Shown here piece by piece: positions 7,447-16,718 of a stretch of 33,567 nt of DNA. Made by a program: the position numbers and the translations under genes. Origin of the DNA: an uncultured Bacilli bacterium (GTDB lineage: Bacteria > Bacillota_I > Bacilli_A > RF39 > UBA660); contig CAKOHQ010000010.1 in the NCBI GenBank assembly GCA_934085875.1, forward strand, positions 1 to 33,567. The letters are read 5' to 3'. Every line of letters starts with the position of its first letter. Positions within the stretch are counted from its first letter, which is position 1. A model generated the notes under the pieces. It was not told the DNA's origin. It saw only the letters and a program-made list of their open reading frames with translations, and made no database searches.

Positions 7447-10400
7447 CTAATATCCTCTCGTATTCTTCCATAAATTAAATACTTCTTCAACTATACTTTC
7501 ATCATCAACCAACTCACTGATACACATTTTCGCTTCTTTTTGTTTCATTTTTGTATCCATGAAGTCATAAGGTATCATTTCAGACATTTTTGAAGAAATT
7601 ATATGGGTTTTATCTTCGTCTTTACCAAGTATATCATATAATCCTCTAAGACGGACAGAATTAATTGATTTTGGATATTCTCCGCTCTTCTCAGGCGATT
7701 TAACCTTTTTAACTAACTCTACAAGTTTCTTAATATATTCTTGATAATCTAAAGCTTGTTCATTCTTTATTTGAACTAATTCTTGAAGAAGTTCCGACAT
7801 TTTACTATAGTATCTAGGATTCAAAGATTCATTTTCAATTATAGTTGAAGCAATATTTGCTTCTATGGCTAATGCTAAAGCTTTTTTATCCTTTTTTATT
7901 TTTTCAGGAAGAACTTCTTTTGCTTTATCAATTCCACTTGCTTCAATAACATCTAATAATGTGGCTTCTTCTAATTTAAAATTAAAATCAGATTCCTCAG
8001 CATCTATATAATTATCAATCATATATCTCATTGAGCTATCGTAATTTTTTAATTCAATATAGTCTCCAGCAGCTTTCATAACAATAACTTTAGCATCAGT
8101 ATAAAACTTAACATCATTCTTTATACTTTGAGCTTGCTCTTTTGAATATCCTGCTTTTGTCATTTCATCTGCAATATTTGAATAAGCAATAATCAGATCG
8201 GATACTGCATCATAAAATTCAATTCTTCTTGGCTCAGTATCCTTATAACTATCTTCGATAGATAATTCATCAGCCACAAAATAGTGAATAAAATCCACGG
8301 TTTCTTTTGGATTATCAACCGGATCACAGATAACCTTTACTATTTTTAATGCCTTTTCTAATCTTTCTTTTGCAAATTCTAATCTGTTTTTTAATAACCC
8401 TGTAATATCATCAGAATCAAAATTTTCGAATGCGCCTGTAGTATAATCTTCAACTGCACCTTCAATACATTCAAACAAGTTTTTATAGTCCACAATATAG
8501 CCTAAATCTTTTGTCTCATCATCCAATCTGTTAACACGGCATATTGCTTGGAATAAACCATGATCTTGCATATGCTTATCAATGTATAAATAACTTGCAG
8601 ATGGAGCATCAAAACCAGTTAATAATCTATCAACCACTATCAATAATTTCATTTCTGAAGGGTTATTAATAAAATTATAAATAGCATCATCTTCAAAACA
8701 GATATCGTGTGGATCATTTTCATTATCGCTTCTTAATTTAGAATATTTATTTTTATCCCACATTTTATTATAAATGTCAAAAATCTTTTGTTTATCAGAA
8801 AGAGTAAACTCTCCATCTTCTTCTCCACGAATATAACCTGTTGTTGGATAATATGATGATACTATTGCACATTTTTTAAAATCTAGAGATTGAAATATTT
8901 CCCAATATTTACATGCCTCTAAAATTGATGAAGCTACAAGCATAGCAGTTCCTTTACCGTCATGTAATCTAGGTATTTTTTCAAAATCAAAAATAATTTC
9001 CTTTGCAATTTCTAAAAGTCTACCCTTAGAGCTTGTTACTTTTTGAAGAGTTCCCCAACGTTCTTTTAATCTTTGCTTTGCAAAATCATTCAATCCAGAA
9101 GTCTTTGCATCAAACCATTCATCTATCTTTTGAGGATTAGTAATTTTTTGCTCTACGCTTCTAGCTTCATATGACAAATCACACACTACGCCATCATCGA
9201 CAGCTTGATTAAATTTATACGTATGAATATATCTGCCAAATTGTTCAATTGTTGTTTTTTTAGATTTTTTTAATAATGGGGTACCAGTAAAACCTATAAA
9301 TGTAGCATTTGGTAATAAACGTTTCATCTCTTTGTGTAATAATCCGGCTTGAGATCTATGACATTCATCAACTAATACAAATAGATCTCCTTTTGCTTCA
9401 AATTCATTAGTTTTGTATTTTTCCAAATCCTTAATATACTCTGCATATTCCTTGTCAGAATCCTCATCTATTGAAGCACCAACTTTATGAATTAAAGAAC
9501 ATATAAGATTACCCGATTCATAATTATTTAAAGAATGAAGTAAGTCAGAACAACTACTTGCACGATGAATATTTACCTCACCAGTATTTATAAAAACATC
9601 TTTTATCTGCTTATCTAATTCTTTTCTATCTGTAAATATAACTACACGAGAATTTGTCATATTAGATAGTATCCATTTTGCAATAATAACCATTGATAAT
9701 GATTTACCTGATCCTTGTGTGTGCCAAAAAACTCCACCTTCATGTTTTTTAGCAAATTCTCTAACATTAACTGCTCCAAAGTATTGATTATATCTTGGAA
9801 CTTTTTTTATACCACCATCATAAATAATAAAGTTATTAATAATGTCTAGAATTCTTTCTTTTTCAAAAATTGATACTATTTGTTGATCTATTAACAACCA
9901 ACTTTTATCAATCATACAATTAATTTTTTCATGAATAGTACCCATAGCTTGAATATCCTCTTGCCAATTTAAATAATATTTAGCAGGAGTTTTAATAGTA
10001 CCATATCTTAATCCTTCTGAATCATTTCCTGCAATAACTAATTGAATTGTAGAAAAGAATCTCTCAATAAATTCAGGTTTTTGATTATCCAAATTTTGTC
10101 TTATACCCTCATTAATTGAAACTGTACTTCTTTTTAATTCTATAACTGCTATAGCAATACCGTTTATATATACAACAATATCTGGTCTTTTTTCACTATT
10201 ACCATTTATGGTAACTTCTTCTGCAATATAAAAATCATTATTTTCATAGTTATCAAAATCAATATAATATACTTGTTTCGTTTTTTCATCAACAGAAATA
10301 TTTAACTCTTTACCATACTTTAATATATTATAGAATTCTTTATTTACTTCGTATAAAGATTTTGACTCATTATGAGCAATACTTGATAATTCTTGAACTG

Positions 10401-10590
10401 CTCTAATAGCTATATTTTCTGGATAATTTTTTCTCAAATATTTTAATAGAAGTTCTTCCTCAATATTGGAATTATTAGTTCTTTCTTCTAAATTACCAAG
10501 ATATTTATAATCAAGTAATTCACTATTGCAAAAAACTTCATCAATCAATCTTCTTTGAGTTTTTATTTCTAAATCATTAACCTTACTCAA
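7447..10590 (-). CDS. hsdR: Type I restriction enzyme, R (motor/nuclease) subunit
   Basis: Cleaves DNA at a distance from an unmethylated target after ATP-driven translocation, in complex with M and S. The N-terminal nuclease has D137 and the E-x-K of VIELKRS (151-153). The motor has Walker A HTQGSGKS (about 290-297), DECH at 408-411, the FTGTP motif just after, and motif VI in AICRVNRL. The helical C-terminus is full length at 1047 residues, typical for the HsdR group with PD-(D/E)xK first. The start codon is TTG at 10590 with GTGAG five bases upstream; no ATG is available near it. It lies 13 bp after the methylase-specificity fusion and is the third gene of the operon. All key residues are intact, so it is probably active. 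Confidence 0.95.
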   Translation of the reverse strand: MSKVNDLEIKTQRRLIDEVFCNSELLDYKYLGNLEERTNNSNIEEELLLKYLRKNYPENIAIRAVQELSSIAHNESKSLYEVNKEFYNILKYGKELNISVDEKTKQVYYIDFDNYENNDFYIAEEVTINGNSEKRPDIVVYINGIAIAVIELKRSTVSINEGIRQNLDNQKPEFIERFFSTIQLVIAGNDSEGLRYGTIKTPAKYYLNWQEDIQAMGTIHEKINCMIDKSWLLIDQQIVSIFEKERILDIINNFIIYDGGIKKVPRYNQYFGAVNVREFAKKHEGGVFWHTQGSGKSLSMVIIAKWILSNMTNSRVVIFTDRKELDKQIKDVFINTGEVNIHRASSCSDLLHSLNNYESGNLICSLIHKVGASIDEDSDKEYAEYIKDLEKYKTNEFEAKGDLFVLVDECHRSQAGLLHKEMKRLLPNATFIGFTGTPLLKKSKKTTIEQFGRYIHTYKFNQAVDDGVVCDLSYEARSVEQKITNPQKIDEWFDAKTSGLNDFAKQRLKERWGTLQKVTSSKGRLLEIAKEIIFDFEKIPRLHDGKGTAMLVASSILEACKYWEIFQSLDFKKCAIVSSYYPTTGYIRGEEDGEFTLSDKQKIFDIYNKMWDKNKYSKLRSDNENDPHDICFEDDAIYNFINNPSEMKLLIVVDRLLTGFDAPSASYLYIDKHMQDHGLFQAICRVNRLDDETKDLGYIVDYKNLFECIEGAVEDYTTGAFENFDSDDITGLLKNRLEFAKERLEKALKIVKVICDPVDNPKETVDFIHYFVADELSIEDSYKDTEPRRIEFYDAVSDLIIAYSNIADEMTKAGYSKEQAQSIKNDVKFYTDAKVIVMKAAGDYIELKNYDSSMRYMIDNYIDAEESDFNFKLEEATLLDVIEASGIDKAKEVLPEKIKKDKKALALAIEANIASTIIENESLNPRYYSKMSELLQELVQIKNEQALDYQEYIKKLVELVKKVKSPEKSGEYPKSINSVRLRGLYDILGKDEDKTHIISSKMSEMIPYDFMDTKMKQKEAKMCISELVDDESIVEEVFNLWKNTRGY

Positions 10591-10603
10591 TTAAACTCAC
10601 TTC

Positions 10604-13600
10604 CTAACCTAAAATATTTGACATTGATCCTAATTTAATCAAATTATATTTTTCTTGTTTTAATTCAATTAATTCTATATTTTCTGACATTAATTCTAAT
10701 AATTCACTTATTTTTTCTTGAACTTTCTTTTCTTTAGGAATCTTTATTTTTATATTACTAATTGATTTGCCATATAAATGAATGATTGTTGTTCCTTGAG
10801 CAACTTTTTCAACTTCATCTTGTAATGCGTTTGTAAATAAATAAGCAATATACTTTGGATCATAATTTTCTTTAATCCTTAATATATTAATATCCCCACC
10901 CAATAAAACATCATCCAACGCTATTACACTAGCTTTAGCAAGATCACGGCCTACAGTTGTAGTTGAACCTGGTATCAAGATATCGCCTTTTTTTGAAAGT
11001 ATATTAGTTTTAACATTTGTATAACTTTCTACATCCTTAATTACTTCATCATAAGTTGTAAATAACTCGCCATATAATATACATTTATACTTGCCATCTG
11101 AAGTAATGTCCTCTTTAGCTAATCCACTACCTTTAGAAATTGAAGTGCATATATTGCCTATAGTAGTTTCTATATAATCATTATCTAACCCTTCAAATTC
11201 AATTTCGCCATTTAATATAGTATTAATGCTAATATTATTTTCTTTATTTAAATATCTATTTATTATTTTTTCAACTTCATTTTGTCTAGAAGAAATATCA
11301 CTTAAAGTTCTTTCATAATTATTAACTATTTTTATAATATAATCTCTTAAAAATGTTTTTAAAGACATCATATGATTTTCAAATAAATTATAAATACCAC
11401 TAAACCATTTATCATTAACAATAATGTCTTTAATTGTTTCTTCGTCTAATTCTTCATATTTATTTTTTATTAAATTATTAATATTTAGTTGCTTATCTTT
11501 GATTATCTTCTTAATGACCTTTTGTTCCTTTAAGTTGTTTAGCAATTCATTAAGAATAATTATATTTTCTTCATCTTCTATTTTAATTTTGTCTTTAATT
11601 GCCTTTTCTCCAGTTTTGTCATCTTCTTTGAAAATCATTTCATCTCCAGTATTTTCACCAACTAGCTCTTCAAAATCACTTTCTAACTTTTTTAATTCAC
11701 TTTCTGATTTTTCTAAATCAATTTGTAAGTCATTAAAATATCTAGCAATTATATATTTTTTTGGTAATAAATCAGAATCAAATACATTTAATTTTGGCTT
11801 ACCATTTTTATCCAATTCATATACAATTTTAGGATACCAACCATTTTCAACAATATAGTGAAAATCGTCTTTCATTGTTTCGTTATAAAATTGCATCAAA
11901 AATTCATAAGCATCATACTCTTGAATTAATCTATCACCTTTAAATACATCTAACATTTCATTAGATAAGAAGTTAATTAATTCTTTAATCTTCGATTCAT
12001 TGTTAATATTAACAAGTGTAGATTTTGAAGTATTAGACCACTTTTTAAATCTTGTATCTATTTCACTCTCATATGTTCTAATTTCATCAGATTCTTCAAT
12101 TAGTTGTTTGACTGTATCTTTTGAAACTTTTAAATCATAGTAGCCTTCTCTTAGATTAGATTTAAATAAACTATTTTTCAAAGAAGGAGCAATCATCCAA
12201 CAATCATTTAATTTATTTAAATTGTATTCGGGTATACCACCTAACAAATGTGATGAAACATCTTGAATATCATCGTTATTTATTGGTTCAATATACCTAG
12301 GAATATTCAAATTATACTTTTCTTGCTCAATTGCTTCAATTTCAACCATAGATGAATAATGAGGGATTTCTGTTTTATTAATGTAAGTATCAACTATTTT
12401 TTTAATATCTCTTTCTCGTAGTTTATTTTTATTTCCATCTTTAACATAATCCTTACCAGCATCAATTATAAATATATTTTTTCTATTAGCTGCATTCTTT
12501 TTATCTAATATTAAAATACATGCTGATATACCAGTACCATAGAATAAATTTGGAGGTAAGCTAATGATTCCTTCAATATATCCATTTTTTATCAATCTTT
12601 CCCTTATAGCAGCCTCTTGTCCACCTCTAAATAAAACTCCATGTGGAAGTATAATTGCACCTCTACCATTATCTGGATCCATAGAAGTTAACATATGTAG
12701 TAAAAAAGCATAATCAGCGCAACCATCAGGTGGGAAACCTAAAGTAAACCTATCATATTGTTTTTCCATACCTGAGCTCCATTTTTTTACAGAAAAAGGA
12801 GGATTAGCTACACAATAATCAAATGTTTTTAGTCTACCATTTTCAATAAATTGAGGTTTTGTTAATGTATTATCAGATTTAATAACAGCAGTAGGATTAC
12901 CATGCAAAAACATATTCATAACTGATAAACCAGCAGTGCTATTATCTTTTTCTTGACCGTATAAATTTACCTTAACATTTGATGGAGCTTCAGCTCCTGC
13001 TTTTAATAAAAGAGAACCAGATCCGCAAGCCATATCGTAAACATATATTTGACTTTTCTTTGTATTATTAATACCAATTACTTTTGCCATCACTCTCGAT
13101 ACTTCAGATGGTGTATAAAATTGTCCTTTACTTTTTCCGGCTTCAGATGCAAATTTCTTCATTAAATATTCATATGCATCACCTAAAATATCATCATCGT
13201 CAGCACGATTATTACTAAAATCCAATTCTGGATCCTGAAATATACTAATCAATCCTGTAAGGGCATCTATTTTATCTTTACCTTTGCCTAATTTAGTATC
13301 ATCATTAAAGTCTACAACATCAATAACATTTTCTAGATCATTCTCTTCAGCTATTTTCTTTAATATTTCATTGAATTTTTCACCAATATTAGTCTTATTT
13401 TTTAAGTCTATCATTGTGTTAAAGTTTGCATCATCAGGAACTGTTATTATCGAATTTTTCTTTTTATAATACTTATCAGTAATAACTTTCATAAATAGTA
13501 TTATTAAAACATAATCTTTATATTGAGTTGCATCCATTCCACCCTTGCTTCTAAGAGTATTACAACTATCCCATAATTTACTATATAAAGCACTTTTCTT

Positions 13601-13609
13601 TACTGCCAT
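10604..13609 (-). CDS. hsdM: Fused type I methyltransferase-specificity protein (HsdM-HsdS) with one target-recognition domain
   Basis: The N-terminal part is a complete N6-adenine methyltransferase: HsdM helical bundle, GQFYTP (162-167), SAM motif DMACGSGSLL (192-201) and catalytic NPPF (269-272). A long charged helical region follows, as in the larger HsdM proteins. From about residue 812 the sequence changes to an HsdS half: TTIGNICTSISKGSG, the beta-rich SKKGDILIPG and GRDLAKAS segments, then the conserved coiled spacer (VQEKISELLELMSENIELIE). Only one target-recognition domain and one spacer helix are present, about 190 residues instead of the usual 400. A dimer or (MS)2 complex could recognize a palindromic or split-symmetric site. 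GGAGG precedes the ATG. The fusion is uninterrupted in frame over 1001 codons. Confidence 0.92.
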   Translation of the reverse strand: MAVKKSALYSKLWDSCNTLRSKGGMDATQYKDYVLIILFMKVITDKYYKKKNSIITVPDDANFNTMIDLKNKTNIGEKFNEILKKIAEENDLENVIDVVDFNDDTKLGKGKDKIDALTGLISIFQDPELDFSNNRADDDDILGDAYEYLMKKFASEAGKSKGQFYTPSEVSRVMAKVIGINNTKKSQIYVYDMACGSGSLLLKAGAEAPSNVKVNLYGQEKDNSTAGLSVMNMFLHGNPTAVIKSDNTLTKPQFIENGRLKTFDYCVANPPFSVKKWSSGMEKQYDRFTLGFPPDGCADYAFLLHMLTSMDPDNGRGAIILPHGVLFRGGQEAAIRERLIKNGYIEGIISLPPNLFYGTGISACILILDKKNAANRKNIFIIDAGKDYVKDGNKNKLRERDIKKIVDTYINKTEIPHYSSMVEIEAIEQEKYNLNIPRYIEPINNDDIQDVSSHLLGGIPEYNLNKLNDCWMIAPSLKNSLFKSNLREGYYDLKVSKDTVKQLIEESDEIRTYESEIDTRFKKWSNTSKSTLVNINNESKIKELINFLSNEMLDVFKGDRLIQEYDAYEFLMQFYNETMKDDFHYIVENGWYPKIVYELDKNGKPKLNVFDSDLLPKKYIIARYFNDLQIDLEKSESELKKLESDFEELVGENTGDEMIFKEDDKTGEKAIKDKIKIEDEENIIILNELLNNLKEQKVIKKIIKDKQLNINNLIKNKYEELDEETIKDIIVNDKWFSGIYNLFENHMMSLKTFLRDYIIKIVNNYERTLSDISSRQNEVEKIINRYLNKENNISINTILNGEIEFEGLDNDYIETTIGNICTSISKGSGLAKEDITSDGKYKCILYGELFTTYDEVIKDVESYTNVKTNILSKKGDILIPGSTTTVGRDLAKASVIALDDVLLGGDINILRIKENYDPKYIAYLFTNALQDEVEKVAQGTTIIHLYGKSISNIKIKIPKEKKVQEKISELLELMSENIELIELKQEKYNLIKLGSMSNILG

Positions 13610-13649
13610 TTTACTACCTCCGTTTAATTACATGAATTTTAATAAATTG

Positions 13650-15335
13650 TTATTTAAGATTAAATATTTCTAACAACTTAGAAATCATATTATCTTTTCT
13701 TTTTACATAATATTTTTCAAAATTGTATAAATCAGTTGATTCTTTTTTATCGCTATACAAAACTTTATTACCAGCATTTACCCATTCTGTTAATGGCTCA
13801 CGATTTTTAGATTCATTTTCACTACCCTCCAATAATTGTAAATTTGGTAGTGTGTTTCTTAATTCTTTCCATTGTAATATTTTTTCATTGCTTATTTTTT
13901 TATCATCTAATTCATCAAAACTAACATATGGATGAACATGATCTTGATGAAATTTTATTTGTCCTAATTTTAGATCAGGATACAACAAAGTCAAAAGATA
14001 GAAAGTATATAAACCCTTTTCTTTATCCATATAAGATACTACGTCTTCTTTAGATATTTTAAATTCTCTATCACCAACTAAATGAACATCTTTAAATATA
14101 TTAGTGTTGAACGGCATCTTAGAGCAGTTATATTTATCAATTGCCATTCTTGTATTAGTTAATGCAGAGTTTGATGCAACACCATATATATTCTTTAAAA
14201 ATGAAATAGCTAAATAGATTCTTAAGCCTTCAACACTTTCTTTTTTATTAGACCCACCCTTATATATGTAATATATATATGGAATTATTGCATTATAAGA
14301 AAGAATATTATCATTTGAATATCCTAATTCAACTAAAGAATCTACTGCCTTTTCAATTGCTTCAGATATTTGTTGAAAATTATCTCTTATATAATCAATT
14401 TTATCTTTTTTAAAAGATTCCACCTTCATATTTACTGATGCATTCGATAATACTAAACAAGTTCTCATAACAAAATCTTTAGAAAAATTAAATTTATCAC
14501 CTTTGTTGTTAATTTTCTTAATTAGTTTTTCAATTATTTCTCTTCCGCCATTCCAATCTAACAACATTGTAGAGAATAATAAATCTGGTTTAGATAATGG
14601 TGTACCACTTGAGTTTAATCTTACAAAAATATTTAGTACATCATCATAATTAGTGTCTTGTATAGTTAAGTAATGGATAATAGGTGGATTTTCTAAGTTA
14701 ATCATTTCCCAGAATTTTGTTAAATTATTTATTTGATTATCAATTAGATTATTATTATTTGAATATCTTATTATCTCAGCTAATTTTTCAAATTGTAACA
14801 CCTTTGAAACTTCAAACCACAAATTATCTTCTGGAACTTTTGTAACATCAAAAAATTTAAATAATGGAATTTTATTATCTTGTTCATCATCTACTAATCC
14901 AACTGCATCTAAGTTAAAAAATAATTTTTTTTGTGGAAAAGCAGAATCTGAACTCCACCATAAATATGGCAATTTATATGCTAATGACCCTTGCAACCCA
15001 ATATATAGTGACGATAATCTTTGCTGACCATCAAGAACAATATAATAACTATCATAATTAGATGCTATCTCTGAAGCCTTTTTATTATCTTTGTTATCTC
15101 TTTCATGAAAGTCTTTTATAAAATCATATAACACAAGTTCATTATCATTTATATCTTTTTTTGTTGTTTTCCAAAATAATAGTGTTCCAATTGGATAACC
15201 TACAAAAATTGATTCAAACAATTTTTCAACTTGTTTTTCTTTCCACACAAAGCCTCTTTGTATTTCTGGCAAATACATTTCTTTATTATTTATTTTCTTT
15301 ATAACTTCTCTAATTGATATAGTTTTATATTCCAT
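13650..15335 (-). CDS. DUF262 + DUF1524 (GmrSD-like) nuclease
   Basis: The N-terminal DUF262 domain shows LPEIQRGFVW (about 22-31) and the DGQQRLSSL motif (102-110) of a ParB/Srx-like nucleotide-binding fold. The C-terminal DUF1524-type HNH motif shows DHVHPYVSF (about 465) followed by LPNLQLLEGSENESKN. GmrSD-type enzymes restrict modified phage DNA, and relatives occur as single-chain defence proteins. The order here (DUF262 domain first, HNH last, 561 residues) fits a single-chain GmrSD-like enzyme. The start at 15335 has GGTGG seven bases upstream. It is first in the operon, 40 bp before the methylase-specificity gene, which suggests a combined defence locus. Target specificity cannot be read. 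Confidence 0.85.
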   Translation of the reverse strand: MEYKTISIREVIKKINNKEMYLPEIQRGFVWKEKQVEKLFESIFVGYPIGTLLFWKTTKKDINDNELVLYDFIKDFHERDNKDNKKASEIASNYDSYYIVLDGQQRLSSLYIGLQGSLAYKLPYLWWSSDSAFPQKKLFFNLDAVGLVDDEQDNKIPLFKFFDVTKVPEDNLWFEVSKVLQFEKLAEIIRYSNNNNLIDNQINNLTKFWEMINLENPPIIHYLTIQDTNYDDVLNIFVRLNSSGTPLSKPDLLFSTMLLDWNGGREIIEKLIKKINNKGDKFNFSKDFVMRTCLVLSNASVNMKVESFKKDKIDYIRDNFQQISEAIEKAVDSLVELGYSNDNILSYNAIIPYIYYIYKGGSNKKESVEGLRIYLAISFLKNIYGVASNSALTNTRMAIDKYNCSKMPFNTNIFKDVHLVGDREFKISKEDVVSYMDKEKGLYTFYLLTLLYPDLKLGQIKFHQDHVHPYVSFDELDDKKISNEKILQWKELRNTLPNLQLLEGSENESKNREPLTEWVNAGNKVLYSDKKESTDLYNFEKYYVKRKDNMISKLLEIFNLK

Positions 15336-15492
15336 TATTTTTCCACCCATCCCTACAAATATAATTATAACATAAAAATTGACAAAAATTGACTTTTGAC
15401 ACCTAATTAGGCCTACAAAATTTAAAATTTGTTAAATAAAACTTGTAATTTTTTAATATTTAAGTGATTAATACAACAAATTGGAGGTGTGT

Positions 15493-15816
15493 ATGATTAG
15501 AAAGACTACTAATGGTGATATTAGTGAAGAAGAATTTAATACAATATTAAAACCTTTTTTAGATAATTATGATGAGTATATTGAAAGCTATATTATGCCT
15601 GAAGTAATTGCTTATTATATTGCTAATTCATATTATAGAAACGCTATGTATGAAGGCTCTTTTTTACAACATTATAATTCTGCTAAAGATTTAATTAATA
15701 TGTTTGGTGAAAGCGAAGAAAAAGTAAAAGCTGAGGTTTTTAAATTATTACGAGTTAAATATGCTTTAAGTATCACTAATGAGAATCCTTTAGAAATTAA
15801 AAAAATTGAGTATTAG
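15493..15816 (+). CDS. Hypothetical 107-aa acidic helical protein (orphan cargo gene)
   Basis: I do not recognize this gene. An ATG at 15493 is preceded by a strong GGAGGTGTGT site. The product is all-helical in appearance, acidic in its first half (DISEEEFNTILKPFLDNYDE), with a Tyr-rich middle and no membrane segment or signal peptide. It is the only rightward gene between the leftward defence operon and the HNH gene, and has its own terminator, so it is an independent unit. By position in a phage-derived element it could be a moron, anti-restriction or immunity-type gene, but nothing in the sequence proves this. Confidence 0.7.
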   Translation: MIRKTTNGDISEEEFNTILKPFLDNYDEYIESYIMPEVIAYYIANSYYRNAMYEGSFLQHYNSAKDLINMFGESEEKVKAEVFKLLRVKYALSITNENPLEIKKIEY

Positions 15817-15838
15817 TTGTTTGCTCTAATACTCTTTT
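15808..15838 (+). terminator. Terminator of the orphan cargo gene
   Basis: GAGTATTAG-loop-CTAATACTC then TTTT, with the first stem arm overlapping the stop codon. Confidence 0.85.
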
Positions 15839-15847
15839 GTTTGATAT

Positions 15848-15872
15848 GTTTTCCAAAAAACTCACGGAAAAC
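15848..15872. other. Stem-loop just outside the HNH gene
   Basis: GTTTTCC and GGAAAAC form a 7-bp stem around an 11-base loop. It lies in the short gap between the orphan gene terminator and the HNH stop codon; it might be part of a packaging or replication signal. Confidence 0.35.
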
Positions 15873-15924
15873 TTATAATTGTGTGAATATAGGTGGGCTG
15901 TGGGTGGAGAAAAAAATATTATTT

Positions 15925-16293
15925 TTAATTGTTTACTCCCCGGGGGGGATCTATTATTTCTAATAATTGTTCTTTGGTTATTAATCCTTTTTCAGCTTGA
16001 TGGTGATGATATGTACATAATGTTATTAAATTATCACTATCTAATCTTTTTGAATAATCAACATTTATTGAAATTATATGATGAACTTGTAAATTGTTAT
16101 ATGTATATATGTTGTTCTTTAAACATACTTGGCAGAGATTCTTATCTCTTCTTTTTATTTGTTCTCTTTTGTTTATCCAAGCATTAGTATTTCTAAATGA
16201 ATTAGCTTTAGTATTCTTTTTACTCGGATATTTTCTTTTGCACATTTTATCTTCTTGATGGATTCCACCACATACGTTACAAGTTCTTAACAT
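15925..16293 (-). CDS. HNH endonuclease, phage type
   Basis: The 122-residue protein has two N-terminal Cys pairs (CNVCGG and, further on, CQVCLKNN) and an HNH core of LQVHHIISIN followed by DNLITLCTYHHHQAEKG. Phage HNH proteins of this kind usually sit beside the terminase genes and help packaging at cos. Here no terminase follows, only defence cargo. The C-terminus DPPRGV is encoded by a striking C/G run (15,938-15,948). It overlaps the upstream gene by seven bases, so it is the last gene of the early leftward operon. Confidence 0.85.
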   Translation of the reverse strand: MLRTCNVCGGIHQEDKMCKRKYPSKKNTKANSFRNTNAWINKREQIKRRDKNLCQVCLKNNIYTYNNLQVHHIISINVDYSKRLDSDNLITLCTYHHHQAEKGLITKEQLLEIIDPPRGVNN

Positions 16294-16718
16294 GATTCTA
16301 TCCTTAATGTTTCTTTATTATTAATTTGAGGTTTAGATTTTATATATTCATTCATGTCATCTAATAAGAATTGTGGTATTATTCCTTTTTCTATCCATCT
16401 TATTGCTTTATCATAATTTCTATTAGCTTGTTCATCAGTTAATTCTTGAATTCCTTTTTTAAAATATCCATCATCATACATTTTATCAATTATAGATAAA
16501 TAATAACTGTTATTTACATTCTTTGATTTATCTAATATATCGTGTACTGTAGGCATAAATGATTTTTCTTTACATATTTCTATTATTGTCTTTTTAAATA
16601 CATCTGGTTTGATATCTTTTAACATTTCATACCATATAATAAAATCATCATTGTTTAAATCTTTATGATAACAAGTGTATAGTATTTTCATTCCTTCTGC
16701 AAAATCTAATTTATCCAT
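16287..16718 (-). CDS. Phage replication accessory protein (G39P-like helicase-loader family)
   Basis: The 143-residue protein begins with a helical domain (DKLDFAEGMKILYTCYHKDL, then WYEMLKDI, FKKTIIEICKEKSFMPTVHDIL) typical of the short phage proteins that bind replicative helicase or follow the replisome organizer. A more variable basic tail ending in KPQINNKETL follows. It overlaps the replisome organizer by eight bases and the HNH gene by seven, a tight phage-like operon. The assignment to the G39P type rests on general pattern and position. It is not an SPP1 G39P by strong motif. Confidence 0.55.
   Translation of the reverse strand: MDKLDFAEGMKILYTCYHKDLNNDDFIIWYEMLKDIKPDVFKKTIIEICKEKSFMPTVHDILDKSKNVNNSYYLSIIDKMYDDGYFKKGIQELTDEQANRNYDKAIRWIEKGIIPQFLLDDMNEYIKSKPQINNKETLRIESC

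Noticed and set aside
11424..11858. Plus-strand open frame of 144 codons inside the methylase-specificity gene
   Set aside because: Low-complexity Ser/Leu/Phe-rich antisense shadow of the Lys/Glu-rich coding strand, no ribosome site.
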